DNA of 64,000 bases from JALYYC01 sp963795805. GTDB lineage: Bacteria; Chloroflexota; Dormibacteria; CF-121. The notes beneath the pieces are model-generated. The model was not told the DNA's origin, did no database searches, and was given only the letters and a program-made list of their open reading frames with translations. Location of the stretch: contig CAWCIV010000001.1 in assembly GCA_963795805.1 (NCBI GenBank), positions 186,001 to 250,000 of the forward strand, written 5' to 3'. A program made the translations under genes and the position numbers. Every line of letters starts with the position of its first letter. Positions within the stretch are counted from its first letter, which is position 1. This document shows positions 40,165 through 48,495 of the stretch, in pieces.

Positions 40165-41756
40165 ACAACATTGTGCTGATCGGCTTCATGGGCAGCGGCA
40201 AGTCAACCGTCGGGCGTCTGCTCGCCGATCGACTCGGAAGGCGGTTCCGCGACCTCGATGACGAGATCGTCGCCACGGCGACGGGCCAGCCGGTTGCGGC
40301 CATCTTCGAGAGGGAAGGCGAGGCCGGCTTCCGCCGGCGTGAGTCCGATTGCCTTCGCCTGGCGCTCGGGGCGGACGACCAGGTGATCGCGGTCGGTGGC
40401 GGCGCGCCCTTGATTGAAGACAACTGGATCCGGATGCGCGACGGCAACACGGTGGTGGCGTTGATGGCGGAGCCCCGCGAGTTGGCCGAGCGCCTGCGCG
40501 GATCCACGGATCGGCCCCTGCTTTACCCCGATCCCCCGACCGCGGTTGCGACGCTCCTGCCGGTGCGAACACCTCGATACCTGGAGGCCGACCTGGTGAT
40601 CCGCACCGATCAGGTGGCCCCATCGTTGGTGGCGGAGGACCTGGCCGGTCGCCTCCCGCCCGAGCCGGTTACCCGGGTGCGCGTCGAGGTCCCAGGATCA
40701 CCGCATGAGGCCGTCATCGGGCGCGGCCTCGGCCACCTGCTGGCCGCCGCGCTTGGACGGTCGGGGGCCGGCGACACCGTCGTGGTCGTCACGGATCCGG
40801 CGATCGAGACCCAGCACGCCGCGCCGATGCTGCGGGCGCTGCGACAGGCCGGACTCACCGCACACGTCCACGTCCTGCCCGCAGGCGAACCGGCGAAAAC
40901 GATCGAAACGCTCGGCCGCCTTTACGATCGCCTGGCGGAGATCCGGGTCGACCGCACCGGCGCCCTGATCGCGCTCGGGGGCGGAACGGTCGGCGACGTG
41001 ACCGGCTTTGCCGCCGCCACCTGGTTGCGCGGTATCCGCTACCTGCAGGTCCCGACAACACTCCTGGCGATGGTCGACAGCAGCATCGGCGGCAAGGCCG
41101 CAATCAACCTTGCCAGTGGCAAGAACCTGGTCGGCGCGGTCCACCAGCCGGCCGCTATCTTCTGTGACCTCGACTACCTGGCGACCCTACCCGACGAGGA
41201 GTTCCGGTCGGGGATGGCCGAGGTCTGTAAGGCCGCGATGATCGCCGACCGCCACTTTGCCGAGTGGCTGTTGCGATCGGCGCCAGCCCTGGCATCAAGA
41301 AATCGCGAGGCCGTTCGCGAAGCGGTCACGCGCGCCGTCCGCATCAAGGCGTCCGTTGTTGGCGAAGATCCGACCGAGACCGGCCGGCGTGCGATTCTCA
41401 ATTACGGGCACACGGTTGCGCACGCGTTGGAGCGTGCCCTCGGCTACGGCTGCATCCGACATGGCGAGGCGGTGGCCTGGGGGATGGAGGTGGCGGGCGA
41501 ACTCAGCCTGGCGACCGGCCGCTGCCGTCCCGCGGTAGTCGAAACGCAGGGAGCGCTGTTACGGGCGCACGGACTGCAGCCAACCCCTCCCCGCGTCAGC
41601 CGCGCCGAACTGCTATCGGCGATGCAGCACGACAAGAAGTCGCGCGACGGCGCTGTCCGGTGGGTCCTCCTGCGTGACATCGGCGACGCGGAGTGGGGTT
41701 GCGACGTTGCGCCTGAGCAGGTCTCCCGCGCGCTCGATAAGGTGTTGGGGGCATGA
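40161..41756 (+). CDS. aroKB: Fused shikimate kinase / 3-dehydroquinate synthase
   Basis: 531 residues. Residues 1-170 are shikimate kinase: P-loop GFMGSGKSTVG, DLDDEI for shikimate/Mg, VGGGAPL and the lid region RGSTDRPLL. From about 180 to the end it is dehydroquinate synthase: IALGGGTVGDVTGFAAATWLRG, VPTTLLAMVDSSIGGKAAIN, GHTVAHALE and HGEAVAWGMEVAGEL carry the NAD and metal-ligand residues. The fusion joins steps 2 and 5 of the pathway in one chain, a known architecture in some Chloroflexota and Thermotogae. GTG 40161 overlaps the aroC stop. Confidence 0.95.
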   Translation: MNNIVLIGFMGSGKSTVGRLLADRLGRRFRDLDDEIVATATGQPVAAIFEREGEAGFRRRESDCLRLALGADDQVIAVGGGAPLIEDNWIRMRDGNTVVALMAEPRELAERLRGSTDRPLLYPDPPTAVATLLPVRTPRYLEADLVIRTDQVAPSLVAEDLAGRLPPEPVTRVRVEVPGSPHEAVIGRGLGHLLAAALGRSGAGDTVVVVTDPAIETQHAAPMLRALRQAGLTAHVHVLPAGEPAKTIETLGRLYDRLAEIRVDRTGALIALGGGTVGDVTGFAAATWLRGIRYLQVPTTLLAMVDSSIGGKAAINLASGKNLVGAVHQPAAIFCDLDYLATLPDEEFRSGMAEVCKAAMIADRHFAEWLLRSAPALASRNREAVREAVTRAVRIKASVVGEDPTETGRRAILNYGHTVAHALERALGYGCIRHGEAVAWGMEVAGELSLATGRCRPAVVETQGALLRAHGLQPTPPRVSRAELLSAMQHDKKSRDGAVRWVLLRDIGDAEWGCDVAPEQVSRALDKVLGA

Positions 41757-42178
41757 AGGTCCTTGTCTTGAACGGCCCCAACCTGAGCCGCCTGGGTCAG
41801 CGCGAGCCCGAGATCTACGGGACCAGCACGCTGAAGGATGTCGAGCAGCTACTGATCGACCGCGGCAGGACGCACGGTTCCACGATTCGGTTCCTGCAAT
41901 CGAACCACGAGGGGCAGCTGGTCGACTGGATTGAGACCGAAGGCCAGGAGGCGGACGGCATCATCATCAATCCGGGGGCCCTGGCGCACACGAGCTATGC
42001 GCTCGCTGACGCCCTGCGCGGCTCCGGCAAGCCGGTCGTCGAGGTGCACATCTCGAATGTGCACCGGCGCGAAGCCTTTCGGCATCAGCTGATCACCGGA
42101 GGCGCCGCCATCGGCGTTATCACCGGCCTCGGCATCGAAGGCTACGCCCTCGCGCTCGACTACCTGGCCAAAGGCTGA
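41753..42178 (+). CDS. aroQ: Type II 3-dehydroquinate dehydratase
   Basis: 141 residues, the small dodecameric type. NGPNLSRLGQREPEIYG supplies the catalytic Arg and Tyr, INPGALAHTSYALADAL the Asn/His region, and VEVHISNVHRREAFR the substrate loop. It dehydrates 3-dehydroquinate. ATG 41753 overlaps the aroKB stop. It ends the operon; a short hairpin follows. Confidence 0.95.
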   Translation: MKVLVLNGPNLSRLGQREPEIYGTSTLKDVEQLLIDRGRTHGSTIRFLQSNHEGQLVDWIETEGQEADGIIINPGALAHTSYALADALRGSGKPVVEVHISNVHRREAFRHQLITGGAAIGVITGLGIEGYALALDYLAKG

Positions 42179-42189
42179 GACAGAAAACT

Positions 42190-42210
42190 CGCGCTATTAA
42201 TCCGAGCGCG
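42190..42210 (+). terminator. Weak hairpin after the shikimate operon
   Basis: CGCGCT (42190-42195) and AGCGCG (42205-42210) form a 6-bp G+C stem followed by CTCTTCCTTC. It may act as the operon terminator; the U-tract is poor. Confidence 0.4.
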
Positions 42211-42302
42211 CTCTTCCTTCGTAGCAGTAAGAAGAAAGAAAAGACCGCATGGCTGGGTAAATATTTCCCGGTCATGAGCGCGAGGTTCAGCGGGAGGCTC
42301 AA

Positions 42303-42623
42303 TTGGACAACCCCTTTGTCGCCATGCGTCGAAACTTGGGCATCCCCCAGGCTGAATTTGCCCGGACCCTGGGGGTGAGCCTTCCGACGCTGTGGGCTGC
42401 CGAGAAGGGGAGTACCGCCAAACCAGTATCCGTGCTGCGCGCTCTTCGCTCGATGGGCTATGACGCCGAGCGCCTGGGCGAGGACTACGCGCGCTGGCGC
42501 CTGGATCAGCGGGAATCGCAGCGATTGCGGCTGCGTCAGGACCCCGGCGCTCGCCGGGCCATGGACGTCGGCTTCCGTCGTCTCGAGACGTTTTATGACG
42601 GCGACACACGGAGGCCAGGCTGA
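42303..42623 (+). CDS. Small XRE-type helix-turn-helix protein
   Basis: 106 residues from TTG 42303. The first 60 residues (AMRRNLGIPQAEFARTLGVSLPTLWAAEKGS) are an XRE-type HTH with recognition helix in SLPTLWAAE. The remainder is Arg-rich and probably helical. GGGAGGCTCAA lies just before the TTG. It is followed 1 nt later by a lipoprotein gene, so the two are probably co-transcribed. Targets unknown. Confidence 0.75.
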   Translation: MDNPFVAMRRNLGIPQAEFARTLGVSLPTLWAAEKGSTAKPVSVLRALRSMGYDAERLGEDYARWRLDQRESQRLRLRQDPGARRAMDVGFRRLETFYDGDTRRPG

Positions 42624-42624
42624 C

Positions 42625-43194
42625 ATGCGTATCAGGGTCAAGGGCCTGATCCTGGTCGCCGCGGCCGCCGTTGCCCTGGGTGCCTGCGGCAGTCCGCCCG
42701 CCAACACGGCCGTTACGGTCGACAAACTGAATGTCCCGATGCACCTCTACACGGTGCTCGTTCAATCGGGACAGATCCGGTCGGAACGGGCTGGGCTGCA
42801 GGCGACGCCGAGCAGTCCGGCGGGAGCGGCCCGGCTGAAGGCGATCGAAGCGGCGGCGCTCAAGAAGCTGGTTCGGGATGCCACGCTGGAGGAGATGGCC
42901 AAGGAGCGACATCTTGTCGTCACGGTTGGCGATCTGGACGCGGCGGTCACGAGAATCGAGAAGGGAGTTGGCGGTGCGGCGGTCGTCGATCGGCAGCTGG
43001 CGCTCGATCATCTCAGCCGCCAGGACTTCAAGGATGAGCTGCGCTTTACGCTTCTCGAGCAGAAACTGAGCCTTGCAGACCCGAAGGGTTTTCCGTTGGC
43101 CCTGGCGAAGACGCTCCAGCAGGCAAAGGTCACCGCGTACGTTGGTCCGTGCCAATCGGACCACACCTACCCGAAATGCGTGAGCGCTAGTTAG
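42625..43194 (+). CDS. SurA-N-like lipoprotein
   Basis: 189 residues. A lipoprotein signal (VAAAAVALGACG) is followed by a helical domain of the SurA/PrsA N-terminal chaperone type (VDKLNVPMHLYTVLVQSG ... LKKLVRDATLEEMAKERHLVVTVGDLDAAV). No parvulin peptidyl-prolyl isomerase domain is present, so it would be a chaperone-only or degenerate foldase. GGAG lies about 10 nt before ATG 42625. Two cysteines near the C-terminus (GPCQSDHTYPKC) may form a disulfide outside the cell. Confidence 0.7.
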   Translation: MRIRVKGLILVAAAAVALGACGSPPANTAVTVDKLNVPMHLYTVLVQSGQIRSERAGLQATPSSPAGAARLKAIEAAALKKLVRDATLEEMAKERHLVVTVGDLDAAVTRIEKGVGGAAVVDRQLALDHLSRQDFKDELRFTLLEQKLSLADPKGFPLALAKTLQQAKVTAYVGPCQSDHTYPKCVSAS

Positions 43195-43310
43195 GATTGC
43201 GCGAGTATCTTCGAGTCCGGCCACGATCCACAGGCGGTGGCGTCGAAGGCGCAATCACCGAACAGGATTGATCGGGCACGGCGAGGCCGGTCGGCCGTAA
43301 CCTTCTAGCA

Positions 43311-44393
43311 GTGGCTCAACTCGCCGCCGGCCGGCTCCCGATCCGAATGGATCTGCGGCACCCTGATGTCGCGATCGCTGGATTGGCGACGGCCGTCCCG
43401 ACAATCCGTGTCGACAGCGATGACATCTTGGCAGCGCTGGGTCGCCTTCGTGGCCGTCGGCCGCATCGGCTTTCGGCGCCAACCGACGGCGCTCGGACAC
43501 GGTTCTTTGCGGAACCGCTGAACACCGTCATCGAACGGCGGAGCCAGAGTGAGCAAACCGACGCCTATTTGAAGCACGCTCGCGCTCTGAGCCTCCAGGT
43601 ATGCGTTGACGCGCTGAAACGGTCCGAGATTGACCGCGAGTCGATCGGGCTGGTTGTCGGGGTGTCTTGCACAGGCGTGATCCTTCCATCCCTGGATGCC
43701 GAGTTGGTCCCCAAGCTTGGACTCCGACCCGATGTCGCGCGCCTCCCGATCACCGAGCTTGGCTGCGGTGGCGGCGTGGCCGGCCTCGCCAGGGCGCAGG
43801 ATTATGTCCGCGCCTATCCCGACCGCGCCGTCCTCGTGTTCGCCGTCGAACTTCCCTCGTTGACATTCCAGCCTGATGATCAGTCGGCCGACAATTTGAT
43901 TGCGGCGATGGTGTTTGGTGACGGTGCCGGCGCCTGCGTTGTGCGGGCGGATACCGCCTCATGGGGCTGCGTCATTGAAGACAGTGCTTCACTCCTAGTC
44001 CCCGAAGGCGCCCAGCAGCTCGGATACGAGCTCCGCGACGGCGGTCTTCGTGTCGTGCTCAGTCGTGGGCTGCCTCGCGTCGTTGAGGGGCATCTGCGGG
44101 CAGCTGTTGATGGGTTCCTCGAGCGGTCCGAACTCCGAATTGCCGACCTCGATGTCGTTGCTGCCCATCCGGGAGGGTCGCGGATTTTTGACGCCATCGA
44201 GCGGTCGCTAGACCTCAGCTCCGATGCGCTGGCTGCCTCTCGCTCGGTCTTTGGGAGCTATGGGAACACCTCGAGCGCAGGGATTTTTTTCGTTCTCGAG
44301 GGTATCCGTCCCCTTCGGCGACCGGGTCGTGGCCTGGCAATCGCGTTCGGGCCAGGTCTGTCGATCGAGTTGGCCCTGATCCGCTTTCAGTGA
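43311..44393 (+). CDS. Type III polyketide synthase (chalcone/stilbene-synthase superfamily)
   Basis: 360 residues from GTG 43311 (an ATG at 43347 is an alternative). The thiolase-fold catalytic triad is Cys152 in ITELGCGGGVAGLA, His286 in VAAHPGG and Asn319 in GSYGNTSSAG. Bacterial relatives (BpsA, SrsA, ArsB/C) use long acyl-CoA or acyl-ACP starters and malonyl-CoA to make alkylpyrones or alkylresorcinols. The next gene is an ICMT-like methyltransferase sharing the stop codon, the same pairing as bpsA-bpsB and srsA-srsB. The product is therefore likely a methylated phenolic lipid or alkylpyrone; starter length cannot be read from sequence. Confidence 0.9.
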   Translation: MAQLAAGRLPIRMDLRHPDVAIAGLATAVPTIRVDSDDILAALGRLRGRRPHRLSAPTDGARTRFFAEPLNTVIERRSQSEQTDAYLKHARALSLQVCVDALKRSEIDRESIGLVVGVSCTGVILPSLDAELVPKLGLRPDVARLPITELGCGGGVAGLARAQDYVRAYPDRAVLVFAVELPSLTFQPDDQSADNLIAAMVFGDGAGACVVRADTASWGCVIEDSASLLVPEGAQQLGYELRDGGLRVVLSRGLPRVVEGHLRAAVDGFLERSELRIADLDVVAAHPGGSRIFDAIERSLDLSSDALAASRSVFGSYGNTSSAGIFFVLEGIRPLRRPGRGLAIAFGPGLSIELALIRFQ

Positions 44394-44980
44394 TCACGAC
44401 GCGGAGGTACGTCGCGGTCCTCGCGGCTTTCGGACTCCAGCGGCTAGCAGAGCTTGCGTACTCGCGGCGCAATGAACGCCGCATTCGCACTCGCGCTGGG
44501 AAGGTACCTCAAGCGGCCGCCCCGCTGTTCCGGTGGATCGTGCTGGTTAATCTCGGGCTGTTCTCGTTGCCCGTTATCGAGCGAATTGTTCGTGGAGCTC
44601 GGCCCCACCGCATCGCTTCGGCGATTGGTTGGCTCGCGGCAATCTCGGCGCTCGTGCTTCGCCTCAGCGTGATCCTGAGCCTCCGGGATTCGTGGACCGC
44701 CCGAGCCCTCGTCCCGCCAGATCAAGTCGTGATCGAGCGCGGACCATACCGCTTCATTCGCCACCCGAACTACCTGGCGCTCGGGCTCGAGTTCGCGGGC
44801 CTTCCGGTCATCGGCGGCGCCTACGGGAGCGCCGTTGGCCTCAGCGTCGTGAATGCCGCCTTGCTCGCTGGTCGGATTCGCGCCGAAGAGCGACTGCTCG
44901 ATGCTATTCCTGGCTATCGGGAGCGGATGGGATGGAAAGCGCGATTCATTCCGCGACTGCGCGCGATCACCGGCCACTGA
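44390..44980 (+). CDS. Isoprenylcysteine-methyltransferase-like O-methyltransferase (BpsB/SrsB-like)
   Basis: 196 residues with about four membrane helices. The C-terminal signature RGPYRFIRHPNYLALGLEF followed by RIRAEERLL is that of ICMT/PEMT membrane methyltransferases using S-adenosylmethionine. GTG 44390 overlaps the polyketide-synthase stop. By analogy with YpbQ/BpsB and SrsB it should methylate the hydroxyl of the alkylpyrone or resorcinol made by the upstream enzyme. It overlaps the convergent flavoprotein gene by 14 nt. Confidence 0.87.
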   Translation: MITTRRYVAVLAAFGLQRLAELAYSRRNERRIRTRAGKVPQAAAPLFRWIVLVNLGLFSLPVIERIVRGARPHRIASAIGWLAAISALVLRLSVILSLRDSWTARALVPPDQVVIERGPYRFIRHPNYLALGLEFAGLPVIGGAYGSAVGLSVVNAALLAGRIRAEERLLDAIPGYRERMGWKARFIPRLRAITGH

Positions 44981-46133
44981 ATAGGGCCAGCCACTCGCGA
45001 GGCGTGATCCGCCCGAATCCCCAGTACCCGAAGTTGACGCCGAGCAATTTGGTCATGGCCTGGGGCGCGTGCTCGAGGCCCCGGACGCCGCGTCGAACCC
45101 GTGCCGGCTTTGCCCGCAGATAGAGCAGGAGTGCTGCCACACGACGGGGATCTCGAGTGATGGTGCGGTACGCGCGGCGATATGCGAGCTCAGGTGCCGG
45201 GCTGTCGATTGAGGTCGCGAACGCTCGCGCCTGGCGAAACGCCGTGGCGAGCCCCTCGCCCGTGATCGGGTCGCTGAAGCCAGCCGCGTCCCCCACAAGG
45301 AAGACGTTGTCTGCCGCCACCGTCGTCGCTTGATACCGAAACGGACCGACGGCGCGAACCGTGTCGATTGGAGGCGCTCCGCCAAGATTGGGACGCAGCT
45401 TGCACACGACGTCGCGATATCGCGCCTCGAGGCGCCCAGCAAATTCCTTCATCCTGTCCTGGTCGCAGAGGAGCGCAACCAGGCGGACGCCATCCTCGAC
45501 GGGGGCCTCGTAGACCTCCAGGCCGCGATCGATCGTAATCCGAACCCATGGGTCAGGTGGGCCTTCCACAGCAATGTGTCCGACGATCCCGTAGCGATGC
45601 GGCGGCCGAGGCCCGACCGTTCGCCCGAGTCGGTGCCTCATGGGCGACCGAAGGCCATCAGCGACGGCGATCCACCGACCCGAAACCTCCCCCTGGCTGG
45701 TAACCGCGCAAGGGGGCCGACCGGGCTTGTTCTGGATATCCAGGACGCGAGTTTTCGGGTAGAAGGTGATGCTCCGATCCTTGGCGATTTCAGAGACGAG
45801 AAGCGCGTCAAATCGGAGGCGCCGGACGCCGAGACCAAGCGAGCCAATCGGGTGGGCCGGAAACGGCACGGCGGTTGGGCGTTCGCCGGCGAGGCCGAAC
45901 TGGATTCCCTGCAGCGTGGTCGAGCTGTCCGGCTGTCCATCGATCCCGAGCTCCCGCAGAACGGCGCGGCCGCCCGGCATCAGCCCCTCGCCGCATGGCT
46001 TATCCCTTGGAAACGATTCCTGGTCGAAGATGGCCACTCGGTTTCCGGCCCGAGCCGCGAAGAGGGCTGTGGCTGCGCCAGCCGGCCCAGCCCCGACCAC
46101 AACGACATCGACATCTGCGCTGCGACCTGCCAT
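44967..46133 (-). CDS. FAD-dependent oxidoreductase of the geranylgeranyl-reductase/hydroxylase family
   Basis: 388 residues from ATG 46133 (TTG 46145 also possible). VDVVVVGAGPAGAATALFAA is the FAD Rossmann motif and FPRDKPCGEGLMPGG the family-specific Cys-Gly-Glu segment. VFLVGDAAGFSDPITGEGL is the second FAD motif. Members hydroxylate aromatic or lipid substrates or saturate isoprenoids. Convergent placement against the type III PKS and methyltransferase suggests it modifies the same phenolic lipid, as SrsC does in Streptomyces. Gene orientation argues for separate regulation. Confidence 0.85.
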   Translation of the reverse strand: MAGRSADVDVVVVGAGPAGAATALFAARAGNRVAIFDQESFPRDKPCGEGLMPGGRAVLRELGIDGQPDSSTTLQGIQFGLAGERPTAVPFPAHPIGSLGLGVRRLRFDALLVSEIAKDRSITFYPKTRVLDIQNKPGRPPCAVTSQGEVSGRWIAVADGLRSPMRHRLGRTVGPRPPHRYGIVGHIAVEGPPDPWVRITIDRGLEVYEAPVEDGVRLVALLCDQDRMKEFAGRLEARYRDVVCKLRPNLGGAPPIDTVRAVGPFRYQATTVAADNVFLVGDAAGFSDPITGEGLATAFRQARAFATSIDSPAPELAYRRAYRTITRDPRRVAALLLYLRAKPARVRRGVRGLEHAPQAMTKLLGVNFGYWGFGRITPREWLALFSGR

Positions 46134-46194
46134 CGGCTTCAACAATAGGGCCCCGCTCGTATCGGACCGTTTTCGGCAGGGTGATCGGCAATTG

Positions 46195-46220
46195 ACCGCC
46201 CGGGCTTACGCCCGGGCGGT
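46195..46220. terminator. Perfect G+C hairpin between the flavoprotein and surface-protein genes
   Basis: ACCGCCCGGGC (46195-46205) and GCCCGGGCGGT (46210-46220) form an 11-bp stem with a TTAC loop just after the end of the surface-protein gene. There is no U-tract on the minus strand, so it may stabilise the mRNA 3' end or assist factor-dependent termination. Confidence 0.6.
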
Positions 46221-46241
46221 AGGTCGGGGAGGAGGATAGCG

Positions 46242-48317
46242 TTAGACGCGTACGACTGACTGCCGGCGCCGAATGCCGAGGACCGCGGCGGCCCCCACCA
46301 TCGAGCCGAGCAGGAACGGAATCATCGCCGCCTCGCTGCCGCCGCTGGCCGAGCCCATCATCAGGCCGCCGCCGGTGGTCGCGAGGGTCAGAGGCCCAGC
46401 GGCCGCGGCGTTGGCGCCGCTGAGGCCGGTGATCACGGCGGCGCTAACAGCGCCGCTGCCGGCGGTTGTACCGCTGGTGCCCGATCCGGTGCCGGTGCCG
46501 GAGCCCGTACCTGTGCCGGAGCCGGTGCCTGTGCCGGAGCCGGCGCCGGTGCCGGAGCCCGTGCCGCTGCTGACGGAGTCGTCGTTGTCGGAGTCGGAGC
46601 TGCCGCTTCCCGAGCCGGAGCCGACAGTCCCGGTGGTCGTGGTGCCGGCGCTCGAGCCTGAGTTGGAGATCGCGGCCGTCCCGCTCGAATTGGGTGAGGC
46701 CTCGGCGCTGGAGTTGCCGGTCAGGGCGGCGCTGGTGATCTGGTAAATGACGCTGATCACGCCGCAGGTCGCCATCACCGAGTTATTGGTGGTCGACGTC
46801 TGCGTGGCGGTCGAGCCGCCCTGTGACCCCTCGCCACTCTGGCTGGGCGTGACGTTGGCATCGTTGCTGCCGCCGTTGGCCGTGCCCATTGCCGTCGGGT
46901 TGCAGGTGATGTCGATGTTCCCGGCGATGATCTCGCTGGTCGCCGAGGGGTTTGAGGTCGCGTTCGAGTCACCGACAGTGGATGTTCCCGTCGCGTCGGG
47001 CGAAGAGGAGGAGTTGGCGTTGCCCCCCTTCGTCGTGTTGCTCGTGCTCGAGTTCGCGCTCGCGCTCGAGCCGCCACCGTTCTCATTGGACGACGACCCC
47101 GAGGCGTTGGCGCTGGCATTGCTGCCATTCGTGTTGCCGTTTGTCGCCGAATTGGCGCCCGACCCGGACCCGCTGATGGCCGCGACGGCGTTTGAGATCG
47201 CCTCCGCCTCGGCACTCGAGACACCGGTGACGGCCTGGCCGTTCAGCGTGTAGGAGACCGTGATGGTCCCGCAGCTGGCGGTCACCCCGTTGGTGGTGGA
47301 CGCTGACTGGGTCCCGCTCGACCCGGCCTGCGAGCCGTCGCCACTGCCTGACGGTGTGACGTTCAGCTTGTTGCTGCCGCCGTTGGCGGACCCGTTGGCC
47401 GTCGGATTACAGGTGATCGTGATGTTGCCCGCATGAACGGTGCTCGACGCTGACGGCGACGAGTTGGCGTTGGACGCGCCGACCGTCGACGTGGCATCGG
47501 CTGAGGGGTTCGAGCTGGAGGTCGCGTCGCCACCGGTGGTCGATCCGTCGGTGGTCGACCTGGCGCTCGCGCTGGATCCGGCTGACGAGCTGTTGTCGCC
47601 GCTGCCGGACGAGCTGGATGACGCGGACGCCCCGCTGCCGGTCGTGCTGCCGTTCGTGGTCGATGACGCGCTGGACCCGGAGTTGCTGATCGCGGCAGCG
47701 CCGGTCGAGCTGGGCGATGCCTCGGCGCTCGACGCGCCGGTCGCGGCCGAGCCGGTGTTGTTGACGGTCACCGAAATATTGCCGCCGCTGGCATTCGTGG
47801 TGTTGCTCGTGGCCGAGGATTGCGTTCCGGTCGATCCGCCCTGCGAGCCACTGCCACTCTGGGTTGGCGATACGGTGTTGTTGTTGCTGCCCCCCGACGC
47901 ATTTCCGGACGCGGATGGCGAATTGTTGATATTCACGTTGCCGCCGGTCACGTTGCTCGTCGACGTGGGTGACGATGTGGCCGTCGAGTTGCCGACGTGC
48001 GAGGTGCCGGTGGCCGACGGGGACGAGGTCGAACTGGCCGAGCCGCCGGTTGCGGTTCCGCTGGTGGATGAGTTCGCGCTGGCGCTTCCACCCCTACCGC
48101 TGCTGGTTGCGGTCGCGCCGGTGCCGCTACTGCTCGTGCCGCTGGTCGTTGTTTGGGCCGTCGAGCCGGACCCGCCGATGGTTGCCGTCGAATCGGCAAA
48201 TGCCGGTGAGACTCCGGCCACCACCAGGCCGGCCACGGCGACGCCGGCCAATGCCGACGCCCTCGCGCCTCTGAGGATGGTCCGGAGGTCGAACGCGTCA
48301 GGGCTGAAATACTGCAT
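46242..48317 (-). CDS. Large Ser/Thr/Gly/Asn-rich repeat surface protein
   Basis: 691 residues from ATG 48317 (GGAGG eight bases upstream; two earlier in-frame ATGs are less well placed). The signal peptide ends near SPAFADS. About 600 residues of Ser/Thr/Gly/Asn/Ala contain three modules of about 75 residues spaced about 170 apart, beginning GGNVNINN, AGNITITCNP and AGNIDITCNP. Modules 2 and 3 each carry one Cys at the start and one near the end (ASCGTITVSY, ATCGVISVIY); module 1 has none. A Gly-Ser-Gly-Thr spacer, a membrane helix (MIPFLLGSMVGAAAVLG) and RRRQSVVRV end the protein. No LPxTG. Probably a stalk-like surface or adhesive protein. Confidence 0.8.
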   Translation of the reverse strand: MQYFSPDAFDLRTILRGARASALAGVAVAGLVVAGVSPAFADSTATIGGSGSTAQTTTSGTSSSGTGATATSSGRGGSASANSSTSGTATGGSASSTSSPSATGTSHVGNSTATSSPTSTSNVTGGNVNINNSPSASGNASGGSNNNTVSPTQSGSGSQGGSTGTQSSATSNTTNASGGNISVTVNNTGSAATGASSAEASPSSTGAAAISNSGSSASSTTNGSTTGSGASASSSSSGSGDNSSSAGSSASARSTTDGSTTGGDATSSSNPSADATSTVGASNANSSPSASSTVHAGNITITCNPTANGSANGGSNKLNVTPSGSGDGSQAGSSGTQSASTTNGVTASCGTITVSYTLNGQAVTGVSSAEAEAISNAVAAISGSGSGANSATNGNTNGSNASANASGSSSNENGGGSSASANSSTSNTTKGGNANSSSSPDATGTSTVGDSNATSNPSATSEIIAGNIDITCNPTAMGTANGGSNDANVTPSQSGEGSQGGSTATQTSTTNNSVMATCGVISVIYQITSAALTGNSSAEASPNSSGTAAISNSGSSAGTTTTGTVGSGSGSGSSDSDNDDSVSSGTGSGTGAGSGTGTGSGTGTGSGTGTGSGTSGTTAGSGAVSAAVITGLSGANAAAAGPLTLATTGGGLMMGSASGGSEAAMIPFLLGSMVGAAAVLGIRRRQSVVRV
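46480..46570 (-). repeat. GSGTGT-coding tandem repeat within the surface-protein gene
   Basis: An 18-bp unit (on the plus strand approximately GTGCCGGAGCCGGTGCCT) repeats about four to five times with small variations. It encodes alternating Gly-Ser-Gly-Thr-Gly-Thr. Such a tract can change length by slippage and would alter the height of the protein above the membrane. Confidence 0.7.
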
Positions 48318-48421
48318 TCGCATCGCCTCCATGAAAACCGGGTTGCGGTCAGTTCCCGCAGGCCAGACGTTATGGGGGCGCTATCGCATTAGGCGCAAGT
48401 CGAATACGACGAGCGGAGTAG

Positions 48422-48439
48422 AAACGAAATAAACGAAAT
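48422..48439. repeat. Two tandem AAACGAAAT units in a divergent promoter region
   Basis: AAACGAAAT occurs twice in succession at 48422-48430 and 48431-48439, an A+T-rich island in the 178-bp gap between the surface-protein and ABC-exporter genes. It could be a regulator site or UP element for either. No clear -35/-10 pair was identified. Confidence 0.4.
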
Positions 48440-48495
48440 AAAGAGTTCTCGATTCCTCGGCGATCTGGGGGACATGCGCTCGATAGCATTGAATC

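Noticed and set aside
47440..48432. 330-codon acidic plus-strand ORF opposite the surface-protein repeats
   Set aside because: Complement of Ser/Thr/Gly codons yields Val/Asp/Ala/Leu strings. The minus frame has signal peptide, repeats, anchor and ribosome-binding site.
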